Shown one piece after another: positions 35,002 to 42,777 of a DNA stretch of 64,000 nucleotides. The notes beneath the pieces are model-generated. The model had not been told where the DNA came from. It searched no databases and saw only the letters and a list, made by a program, of their open reading frames with translations. The DNA lies in assembly GCA_016707205.1 (NCBI GenBank), contig JADJHZ010000001.1, forward strand, positions 1 to 64,000, read 5' to 3'. Every line of letters begins with the position of its first letter. The stretch's first letter is position 1. A program made the position numbers and the translations under genes. This DNA is from Haliscomenobacter sp. GTDB lineage: Bacteria; Bacteroidota; Bacteroidia; Chitinophagales; Saprospiraceae.

Positions 35002-36374
35002 GCTTCGGTTTGAGTGCCTTTATCCCCGGTATTATTGAGTTTAGCGAGCAACTCATCCCGATACTGGAAAAATTTCCCTAATTCTTCTTTGGGCAAAGGA
35101 TCCGGCGGTGGAAAATTCATCCGAAGGTGGTTGACTTGCTTTCCATTCATCCAGAACCGGAAACACACATGCGGCCCGGTTGCCAGCCCGGTTGAGCCCA
35201 CATATCCGATAACCTGCCCCTGACGAATTTTGGTTCCTCTGCGGATGCCTTTCGCAAATCGCTGCATGTGCAGGTACTGGGTGGTTATTTGTTTGTTGTG
35301 CCGGATTTTAACATAATTTCCATTGCCGCTGGAATACGACGCTTCGATCACTTCTCCCTGCCCAACGGCTAAAATTTCCGTGCCGTAGGGGGCGGCGTAA
35401 TCCGTGCCAAAATGAGGCCGTACTCGTTTGAGAATGGGGTGAAAGCGGCTTAGGTTGAAATGCGAGGATATTCTGGAGAACCGCACCGGAGCTTTGAGGA
35501 AGCCTTTGTTCATTGGCCTTCCCTGCAGGTCGTAATATCCTTTTTCGTCGCTGTGTTCGTAGTAAATGGCATAGTGCTCTTTGCCGCCTGTCCGGTAAAC
35601 GGCAGCGTGGACTTTGCCCGGGTCTACTTCGGTTTCCTCTACGAATTGCTGGTCGTATAACGCCCGGAAGTAATCCCCCTGCTGGAGGTGGTGGAAATCT
35701 ATAGACCACTGAAGGGCGTCTTCCAGTTTGGCAATGAGCGCCGGACTAGCCCCGTTATCCTCCATGGCTTGCCAAAGAGACGACTCGATCGTGCCTTCAG
35801 CTATTTGAGTGCGGGTTTCAACCGGACGTTCCACGTGTTCGATCCAAAGGGAGTCCTTTAGATGAAAAACGAAGTATTCGTAACGGCTAGGCTCGTAGAC
35901 CAAATGATCTAGGCCCTTGTCCAGATTCTTGGACATCAGCAGATAGGGTTTGCCCGTCTGGAAATCCTGAACCCGAAAAACCCCATTAGACCGCTGGAAC
36001 AAGATTTCGATATTTTCCGCAGAAAGCCCGTAGCGGGAAAGCAACTGACCAAGGATTTGGCCTCGCTGAACCTCGCCTTCAACGGTTTGAAAGGTATCCA
36101 AAGCAAATCCGTATTTCACGGTGGGTACCACTACAGGAAAAGCGCCAATGATATTTTCTTCGGGGTTGCTTCCTCTCACAGAAGCCTGCGAGTGGCGGAA
36201 GAACTCAGGAAAAACAAATAATGCGCCGAGTACTACAAGGGAAAATCCGGCAATCGCCAGAATAGAACGCAAAGGAAGACCGATGTAGTTTTTTTGTATT
36301 TGCTCCGGGTCAGGCACGGTTGATTGTTTAGTGACGCTTTGTCGGAGTTTAATTGGGGGGCCCCGAAAAAGCAA
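34977..36374 (-). CDS. M23 family peptidoglycan endopeptidase, membrane-anchored
   Basis: A 465-residue protein. One transmembrane anchor near 35-55 (ILAIAGFSLVVLGALFVF), a middle region of about 220 residues with OapA/LysM-like traits (ILGQLLSRYGLSAENIEILFQRS), and the C-terminal M23 domain: HFGTDYAAPYGT (HxxxD, first two zinc ligands), QYLHMQRF, and GPHVCFRFW where HxH is usual. So the third zinc ligand would be a Cys. The start is a TTG at 36374, or a GTG at 36317; no ATG is available before the anchor. Such enzymes cut peptide cross-links of peptidoglycan during growth. A -7 box lies 33 bases upstream. Confidence 0.88.
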   Translation of the reverse strand: MLFRGPPIKLRQSVTKQSTVPDPEQIQKNYIGLPLRSILAIAGFSLVVLGALFVFPEFFRHSQASVRGSNPEENIIGAFPVVVPTVKYGFALDTFQTVEGEVQRGQILGQLLSRYGLSAENIEILFQRSNGVFRVQDFQTGKPYLLMSKNLDKGLDHLVYEPSRYEYFVFHLKDSLWIEHVERPVETRTQIAEGTIESSLWQAMEDNGASPALIAKLEDALQWSIDFHHLQQGDYFRALYDQQFVEETEVDPGKVHAAVYRTGGKEHYAIYYEHSDEKGYYDLQGRPMNKGFLKAPVRFSRISSHFNLSRFHPILKRVRPHFGTDYAAPYGTEILAVGQGEVIEASYSSGNGNYVKIRHNKQITTQYLHMQRFAKGIRRGTKIRQGQVIGYVGSTGLATGPHVCFRFWMNGKQVNHLRMNFPPPDPLPKEELGKFFQYRDELLAKLNNTGDKGTQTEAKGAVTSP

Positions 36375-36406
36375 AAAATAGGATTTGTGTTAAATTGCGC
36401 TAGATG

Positions 36407-36414
36407 CAAATATA
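36407..36414 (-). promoter_or_regulatory. -7 box for the M23 gene
   Basis: On the minus strand this reads TATATTTG, an exact TAnnTTTG, 33 bases upstream of the TTG start of the peptidase gene. Confidence 0.45.
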
Positions 36415-36487
36415 AAATTCCCATCAGAACCGGCCTAATTTTCGGGTGTTAAAATCCTAAATAGGGGAGACCGTTGAATTTATGATG

Positions 36488-36495
36488 TATTTTTG
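36488..36495 (+). promoter_or_regulatory. -7 box for purM
   Basis: TATTTTTG (TAnnTTTG exact), 18 bases before the purM start. With the box at 36407 on the other strand it forms a divergent promoter pair. Confidence 0.5.
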
Positions 36496-36512
36496 CACAC
36501 AAATTTTGCCTG

Positions 36513-37690
36513 ATGTCTGAAAAATACCGCTATGACCAGCGTGGGGTTTCTGCCACCAAAGACGAAGTCCACCAAGCGATCAAACACCTGGACAAAGGGA
36601 TTTTTCCCAACGCGTTTTGTAAAATCATCCCCGATATTGCTGCCGGCGATCCCGAATATTGCAATATCATGCATGCGGACACCGCAGGCACCAAAACCAG
36701 TCTCGCCTACATCTATTGGCGCGAAACCGGAGATCTGTCTGTTTGGGAAGGCATTGCCCAGGATGCTTTGGTGATGAACCTCGATGATATGGCTTGTGTA
36801 GGCTGCGTCGGCCAAATTCTGATTTCTTCTACTATTGGCCGGAACAAACAGTATATCCCTGGGGAGGTCCTTAGCGCACTGATTGAAGCCACCTCCCGCA
36901 TAACCTCGCAGTTGGAGGCGTTTGGGGTGAAGATTCACCTTACCGGAGGGGAAACGGCCGATGTGGGAGATATTGTTCGGACGATCGACGTGGGCTATAC
37001 CGCGTTTGCCCGCATGAAGCGCAGCGAAGTGATTGATATCCGGATTCAAGCCGGGGACGTGGTGGTCGGCTTGGCCTCCTTCGGCCAAACGGCCTATGAG
37101 AGCAGTTACAATGGTGGCATGGGAAGCAATGGCCTTTCGTCTGCCCGGCACGATGTATTTTCAAAGATCTATGCGGAGAAGTATCCGGAAAGTTTTGAAC
37201 CCCAGACGCCTTCCGACCTCGTGTATTGCGGCTCCAAACGGGTTACCGACTTGATCGATACCCCTGTGGGGGCGATACCAGCTGGAAAACTCGTTCTTTC
37301 GCCTACCCGAACCTATCTTCCTTTTTTAAAACCCTTTGTTGAAGCGCACCGAAGTCAAATTCATGGGCTTATCCACTGCACAGGAGGAGGGCAAACCAAG
37401 GCCCTGAAGTTTCTGACGGGAAACGTCCGTATTATAAAGGATCATCTTTTCCCGGTTCCGCCTTTGTTCGGGTTGATTCAATCCGAATCGGGGCTTCCTG
37501 GCAGGAAATGTATCAGGTGTTCAATATGGGGCATCGAATGGAGTTGTACTTGCCGGAAGGATTAGCCCTGGAGGCAATCCAGCTAGCCCGCTCGCTTGGC
37601 ATCGAGGCCCAGATTATTGGCCGGGTAGAGGAGGCTGAACGAAACGAAGTCCTCATAAAAGGTCCATTTGGCCAGTTTGCGTATAGTTAA
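36513..37690 (+). pseudogene. purM: phosphoribosylformylglycinamidine cyclo-ligase, one frameshift
   Basis: The frame from 36513 gives most of PurM, the ATP-dependent AIR synthetase of purine synthesis: RYDQRGVSATKDEV, HADTAGTKTSLAYIYW, MNLDDMACVGCVG, LTGGETADVGD, and HCTGGGQTKALKFL. After FGLIQSESG the frame is lost; the C-terminal 60 residues (SWQEMYQVFNMGHRMELYLPE ... AERNEVLIKG) are in another frame. One more G in the GGGG run at about 37491 joins them (SGASWQEMYQ), giving about 392 residues, the usual length for the long Bacteroidota form. An assembly or read error is the likely cause. nth starts 1 base after the stop. Confidence 0.93.
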
Positions 37691-37691
37691 T

Positions 37692-38405
37692 ATGGCAACC
37701 AAAAAAGAAAAAGCCCAGGAAATCATGCGGGTATTGGAGGAATTGTATCCTCAAACGCCCATTCCGCTCCTGCATCGAGATGCTTACACGTTGTTGGTCG
37801 CGGTACTTCTTTCAGCCCAGTGTACGGACGAACGCGTCAATAAGATCAGCCCGTTGCTCTTTGCCCGCGCCCATACCCCGGAGGCAATGGCCCGGATCGC
37901 CGTAGTTGAAATTGAGCAGATTATTAGACCATGCGGATTGGCCCCGAAAAAAGCGGCGGCCATTTCCCAGTTGTCCAGAATACTGGTAGAGCAGCACGAA
38001 AGCCAGGTGCCGGCTAATTTTCGAGACCTGGAGGCCTTGCCGGGAGTAGGCCACAAGACGGCCTCGGTAGTCATGAGCCAGGCTTTTGGCGTGCCGGCGT
38101 TCCCAGTCGACACCCACATTCACCGCTTGGCATTTCGTTGGGGGCTTAGCAATGGCAAAAATGTCGAAACCACGGAAGCCGATCTGAAAAAACTTTTTCC
38201 AAGAGAAAAATGGAATTCGCTGCATCTCCAGATCATCTTTTTTGGACGCCAATACTGTCCAGCCAGAGGGCATAACCCGCAGGTATGCCCCATTTGCAGC
38301 CGTTTTGGGCGAAAATCCTTATTTGATGAATTTGACCGCCAGGTTTCCCAAAAGAAGATTTCTCCGAAACCAAGGGTTAAAAGGGAAGACCCAAGCCCAG
38401 ATTGA
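37692..38405 (+). CDS. nth: endonuclease III-type DNA glycosylase/AP lyase
   Basis: A 237-residue HhH-GPD enzyme started at ATG 37692. Catalytic K122 in LPGVGHKTA and D140 in FPVDTHIHR match E. coli K120 and D138. It removes oxidised pyrimidines from DNA and nicks the backbone. The C-terminal cluster region reads YCPARGHNPQVCPICSRFGRK: three cysteines with spacing x9 and x2, and no fourth one at the expected place, so the usual 4Fe-4S loop may be altered. It follows purM immediately, and its last 29 bases overlap the convergent tamL gene. Confidence 0.92.
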   Translation: MATKKEKAQEIMRVLEELYPQTPIPLLHRDAYTLLVAVLLSAQCTDERVNKISPLLFARAHTPEAMARIAVVEIEQIIRPCGLAPKKAAAISQLSRILVEQHESQVPANFRDLEALPGVGHKTASVVMSQAFGVPAFPVDTHIHRLAFRWGLSNGKNVETTEADLKKLFPREKWNSLHLQIIFFGRQYCPARGHNPQVCPICSRFGRKSLFDEFDRQVSQKKISPKPRVKREDPSPD

Positions 38406-40812
38406 TGTTGGGGTTGTCCATCCATTTATTCGGAGGATTCCAGAAGGATTTTCCATCCCAACGGTAGGGGTAGCGCAGTTTAACACCCAGATCAATCCGG
38501 AAGATAAAATAAGTAAAATCCAGCCTGGCGCCAATCCCGGGGCTCAAGGCGATTTGGCGATAGAAGGGATCGTATAATCCACGTCCTTCCGGAGCCTCCG
38601 GATCGGTGCGTTCTGAAAACCTGAACTGGGAACCTGGGCGGGTGGGGTCTTTCCCGAGGGTCCAAATGTTTCCTCCATCTAAAAATAGGGCGCCATTGAG
38701 GGCCCAGAAGATATTAAACCGGTATTCCAGGTTAAATTCCATCTTGAAATCCCCGGTTTGATAGAAAAAGAGCGGATTGGTATACGTCAGGGAAAGGGAG
38801 TCGATATGCCCTCCCGGCCCTAACTCCCTTGCCGCCCACCCCCGAATGCTGTTGGGGCCTCCAGAAGCAAACTGCTTCACATAGTGCACCTCGGAGCTGA
38901 ACCCGAATGCCCGGACGGCCCCCAGGTTAAGACGGAAGGCCAGAGATCGTTTCGGCGCCAATAGCCGGTACACCCGATAATCGGCGTCCAGACGGATGAA
39001 TTGGGAAAACGGAACCCCGCTAATCTTCAGCGTGTCTTTCGCATCGGCCAAAAGGTTGTAAATCGCGTTGCTGGCCCATAACTCAACGCCTGATGTTTCG
39101 GCACTAAGGGCAAAATAATGCGAAATGCCCAACCGGTTGGGGCGGTTTGCCGTCACCAGGTTTAAATCCCGGAACAATAAACTGACGAATAACTGCCGGC
39201 TAAAAGAATTTCGGAAAAACGGGTTTTCATTGATGATGGTGTCGGACGCTTCCTGGAATTCAGGGAGCAGATAGTCTATACCTAAATGGGTTACGCTAAA
39301 TCGCTTGTTGGGCTGTTGCAAGTCAAACCCGTAGCCCAGGTTGATCAGCGTATAGTTGTAGAAATTGAGCAGGGAAACGTAGTTCCAACTGCCGGATAAC
39401 CGGGTGGAAGCACTGCCGGATAGGAAACGATAGGCCGATTCTCTGGTTCTTTCCGGAGTTTTGGGTGCGACGAGCGGGCTTGCTACCTTCCAAATTCCCA
39501 GGTAATCTCCAAAACGGGGCCAGAACAAATCGGTTTGGAACCGCAAGTCGATCGTGTTCCAAAACTGCCTGCGATCCGGATTGGGATTGATCTCCACCCC
39601 GGCGGAGAGTTTACTGATCAGGGTCTCCGCGCCTTTGAACAAATTGCGGTGCCTTACGGAAGGGCTCAGGGAGATTCCGATCAGGTTGCCAATACCCGCT
39701 CCATTGCTTCGGTTGGTGTGGTTGAGGTCGAAATCCAACCCCATTTCAAACCGTTTTGTGGGGGTAAGTTCGATGCGAAAATTGAGTTTATTCGGAAAAA
39801 GGGTATCTACTTCCTGCCGGACACGCACAAAGCGAAAAACGCCCAAAGCGCCGAGCTGCTTATTGGTTAGTTCGTATAAGGCATCCTGGTACAGGGCGCC
39901 TTTTTGGAGATAAATGGCATTTTTGATCACCTCCGGCCTGATGGAAAAAGCAAACGTGGTATCTCGGAAAATCATCCCATCAATGATCGTGTCCCTAAGT
40001 TGAGAGGTGTCAATAGCGGGATTAAAATTGGGCAGTATGACGACATCGCCTACGAAAAACCGCCTGCGGCTGTTGCCAGGCGGGGCCTGGACGTCGAGAT
40101 AAAGCTTGGCGGTATGGTTTTTTCGGAGGGTATCGACCTCCATTTGTTGAATGTTGTTGGGGTAAAAGAACGCGTAACCATGGTTTCGAAGCGCTGTGGA
40201 AATGCGATCTTTCTCCAGTTCGTATAGTTTTCCATCCAGGCCCTGGCCTCGTTTGAACAAGGTCTGATCGGACGATTCCTGGAGGATGCTGTCGGTTTCG
40301 GAATCAAAAGAAGTGAGAAATACGCTGTCAATCGTGTACCGGTTATTGGGTTCGGCATAGTAATGAACGATGGCTTTTTTCTTTTTTCTTCCGACCAGGG
40401 TTTCGTCGTAATAGGCCTTCGCATCGTAATAGCCTTTATATTGCAGGTAGTTTTGCATCTCCAATGCGGTAGACGCCGCCAAATCTTCGGAGAAAATGGC
40501 AGGAGGTTCAGCCAAAAACCGTTTTTTCCATTTAGCCAGCTTGCTTGAGTCCTGCTCGCTGGTTTTGAAAAAAAACCATTCCCTTGGGAAGAAAAAGAAC
40601 AAATTATGGTTGGGTTTCTGCTTGTATAGCGTCCCCAATTCGTAACTCAAACTTCTGCGGTTCTCAATCTGGTTTTTTTGATCCAGATGCAAAACGTTTT
40701 TTTTCAACAATACCTGGTCGACATCCAGGTATTTGGTGGTATTACACCCATAGAGAAGCGAAAAAAGTAAGATAAAAAAAAGGTTTTTGCCGATATTGCG
40801 GAAAAGGATCAT
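38377..40812 (-). CDS. tamL: BamA/TamA family outer membrane lipoprotein (TamL-like)
   Basis: An 811-residue protein. A lipoprotein signal is seen (LFFILLFSLLYGCNTTKYL, lipobox ending at Cys about 23). The next 350 residues carry POTRA-like units (DVDQVLLKKNVL, ILQESSDQTLFKRGQGLDGKLYEL, GALYQDALYELTNKQLGALGVFRFV), then a 16-stranded Omp85 barrel with the lid-loop-like GGPNSIRGWAARELGPGG and ending LGLGLPF. In Bacteroidota TamL is the lipidated TamA homologue working with TamB; tamB is not in this window. It is divergent from the TrmH-type gene with 21 bases between starts. Confidence 0.88.
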   Translation of the reverse strand: MILFRNIGKNLFFILLFSLLYGCNTTKYLDVDQVLLKKNVLHLDQKNQIENRRSLSYELGTLYKQKPNHNLFFFFPREWFFFKTSEQDSSKLAKWKKRFLAEPPAIFSEDLAASTALEMQNYLQYKGYYDAKAYYDETLVGRKKKKAIVHYYAEPNNRYTIDSVFLTSFDSETDSILQESSDQTLFKRGQGLDGKLYELEKDRISTALRNHGYAFFYPNNIQQMEVDTLRKNHTAKLYLDVQAPPGNSRRRFFVGDVVILPNFNPAIDTSQLRDTIIDGMIFRDTTFAFSIRPEVIKNAIYLQKGALYQDALYELTNKQLGALGVFRFVRVRQEVDTLFPNKLNFRIELTPTKRFEMGLDFDLNHTNRSNGAGIGNLIGISLSPSVRHRNLFKGAETLISKLSAGVEINPNPDRRQFWNTIDLRFQTDLFWPRFGDYLGIWKVASPLVAPKTPERTRESAYRFLSGSASTRLSGSWNYVSLLNFYNYTLINLGYGFDLQQPNKRFSVTHLGIDYLLPEFQEASDTIINENPFFRNSFSRQLFVSLLFRDLNLVTANRPNRLGISHYFALSAETSGVELWASNAIYNLLADAKDTLKISGVPFSQFIRLDADYRVYRLLAPKRSLAFRLNLGAVRAFGFSSEVHYVKQFASGGPNSIRGWAARELGPGGHIDSLSLTYTNPLFFYQTGDFKMEFNLEYRFNIFWALNGALFLDGGNIWTLGKDPTRPGSQFRFSERTDPEAPEGRGLYDPFYRQIALSPGIGARLDFTYFIFRIDLGVKLRYPYRWDGKSFWNPPNKWMDNPNINLGLGLPF

Positions 40813-40833
40813 GATTATTTAGTCTGCACGCGC

Positions 40834-41610
40834 ATGAGTCTGTCCAGGAATCAAATCAAGTGGGTTACTTCCTTGCAAATTAAGAAATTCCGGCAAAAAT
40901 ACCACAAATTCCTGGTAGAAGGGGATAAGATTGTCCGTGAATTACTGGAAAACCCGGAATGGAGAATTTCCGAACTATACGCGCTGGAGCCGTGGATTCG
41001 GGACCACGGGGCAGGGCAGGAGCCAGGAACGGTCTTCCCCGTCACGGAAGAGGAATTGAAGCGCATCTCGGCGATGCAGACGCCAAATCAGGTACTGGCG
41101 GTGGTGGACAAAAGAGAAACGCGGGAAGATCCCGAAGTGCTTCAGAAGGACCTTTCTATCTATTTGGATGGAATCCAGGACCCGGGAAATTTAGGCGCCA
41201 TTTTGCGGATCGCCGATTGGTTTGGTATCCGGCACGTTATTCTTAGCCCGGAAACCGTTGAAGTATACAACCCTAAAGTGATTCAGGCATCCATGGGCGC
41301 TTTCCTTCGGGTAGAATTTCCGGTTCTCGAAATCCAGGAACTAAGAAACAAATACCCGGAGGTTCGGATTTTTGGAGCAGATCTGGAAGGGCAGGATGTG
41401 TTTGATCACGAGGCCTCCCCGGGTATAGGAATGCTTCTGGTTATTGGGAACGAAGGGAATGGAATTTCGGACCCTGTAAGAGAAATTCTGGAAGGAAGGC
41501 TCACGATTCCGCCGGCAGCTACCGCTTCAGGGGCTGAATCCCTGAATGCAGCGGTGGCTGCCGGCGTACTTTGCGCCGTACTGCGCAGAGCGTATGCTAG
41601 AGATATTTAA
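40834..41610 (+). CDS. TrmH/SpoU family RNA 2'-O-methyltransferase
   Basis: A 258-residue protein with an N-terminal substrate-binding domain (KWVTSLQIKKFRQKYHKFLVEGDKIVREL, residues 8-36) and a SPOUT domain: LDGIQDPGNLGAILRIADWFG, the GNEGNGISDPVREI motif and RLTIPPAATASGAESLNAAVAAGVL. This two-domain form is like RlmB/TsnR-type rRNA methyltransferases, unlike the single-domain copy at 17441. The exact target base is unknown. It ends 14 bases inside the 3' end of the convergent TlpA-type gene. Confidence 0.92.
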   Translation: MSLSRNQIKWVTSLQIKKFRQKYHKFLVEGDKIVRELLENPEWRISELYALEPWIRDHGAGQEPGTVFPVTEEELKRISAMQTPNQVLAVVDKRETREDPEVLQKDLSIYLDGIQDPGNLGAILRIADWFGIRHVILSPETVEVYNPKVIQASMGAFLRVEFPVLEIQELRNKYPEVRIFGADLEGQDVFDHEASPGIGMLLVIGNEGNGISDPVREILEGRLTIPPAATASGAESLNAAVAAGVLCAVLRRAYARDI

Positions 41611-42712
41611 GCAGTTCCTGTTCGAGCATTTCGGCGCCGCGAATGTTGGTATTGACGATTTTCCCTTCGCGATCTACCATAAACGCTCTTGGAATAGACC
41701 GCACGCCATAGAGCCCCGCTGCGGCAGAATTCCAGCGCTTGAGGTCGCTTACGTGGTAGTCCCAGGACAGATTATCCGTTTGAATCGCGGTAATCCAGTT
41801 TTGCTTGGTCGACTCAACCATCTTCTGAATTTCCTGGGGAGAGCTTACCCGTTGGCGGATGGCATCGTCTACGCCATCCAGAGAGACGCTGAAAATGGTA
41901 AAGCCCTGGTCTTTATATTTGTTATAAACCGAAACGACATTGGGGTTTTCTCTGCGGCAAGGGCCACACCAGCTTGCCCAGAAGTCGATCAAAACGACTT
42001 TTCCTTTGAGGTCGGAAAGGGAATAGCTTTTGCCGGAAGGACTTGGCAGCTTGATATCCGGAGCCGCATTACCTATCTGGATCAATTCCTGCGATTGCAT
42101 TTCCTGATATTGCTGTTCCACCATGGCCAGAAACTCGCCATACGTTTGCGTAATTTCCAGGGTTGGATGCGTTTGGTCCAGCCGGGCCTTTGCTTTTTTC
42201 TGGGTTTCCAGGAATTCGCCAGCTGTTCCCATGGAGCGATAAGCGACAAAAGCGGCGACGAGCGGATTGCTCACGGTATCGACGAAACGGTCGACGTCGG
42301 CGGCTGTCATTTGCCGCTGGACAAGCGACTTCATCGTTTGGTTGAATATTTCGGAGTCGGCAGAGCCGGTGATACTGGCCTCGAAATTCGCCAGGGCATT
42401 GAGGTTGCCTTCGATTTTGATTTTTTTCTCTTCTCCGCTGAGGATCAGGTTCAACCGCTGAGCGCCGATTCGCAGGTTATACACGCCGGGATTTAATCCT
42501 TCGGGGAAGCTGATTTTGAATTCGCCGGAGGAGGAGATGTCGCCTTTGCCCAGAATGTTCGCCGCTTTTCCTATCGCTACCTCATCGACAAATGCTTGAA
42601 GGTTTTCGGCGCCGATAATTTTGCCCTGGATGGTTACTCCTTTGTTGAGGGAGCATTGGCTCAGGATAGCCAAACTGAAAAGGAGGGCGAGCGCCCGTGT
42701 TGCTGTTTTCAT
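41597..42712 (-). CDS. TlpA/ResA-type thiol:disulfide oxidoreductase, lipoprotein
   Basis: A 371-residue protein. Lipoprotein signal (ALALLFSLAILSQCS), then a DUF4369-like beta domain (about 25-125: VTIQGKIIGAENLQAFVDEV), a helical linker, and a thioredoxin-like domain from about 230 with IDFWASWCGPCRRENPNVV (CxxC) and the cis-proline site SIPRAFMVDREG. It would reduce or oxidise disulfides in the periplasm, as in cytochrome maturation. Upstream on the same strand is purL, 65 bases away; a common operon is possible but unproven. Confidence 0.9.
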   Translation of the reverse strand: MKTATRALALLFSLAILSQCSLNKGVTIQGKIIGAENLQAFVDEVAIGKAANILGKGDISSSGEFKISFPEGLNPGVYNLRIGAQRLNLILSGEEKKIKIEGNLNALANFEASITGSADSEIFNQTMKSLVQRQMTAADVDRFVDTVSNPLVAAFVAYRSMGTAGEFLETQKKAKARLDQTHPTLEITQTYGEFLAMVEQQYQEMQSQELIQIGNAAPDIKLPSPSGKSYSLSDLKGKVVLIDFWASWCGPCRRENPNVVSVYNKYKDQGFTIFSVSLDGVDDAIRQRVSSPQEIQKMVESTKQNWITAIQTDNLSWDYHVSDLKRWNSAAAGLYGVRSIPRAFMVDREGKIVNTNIRGAEMLEQELLKYL

Positions 42713-42777
42713 GTGGTGGGATCAATTGCCTGCTTGTTAGTAAATAGCTACTTGTTAATGGTTTTATAAATAGTATG

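Noticed and set aside
41546..42496. 316-codon plus-strand frame opposite the TlpA-type gene
   Set aside because: The TlpA-type gene on the other strand has a lipobox, CxxC and cis-Pro, so the opposite frame is a shadow.
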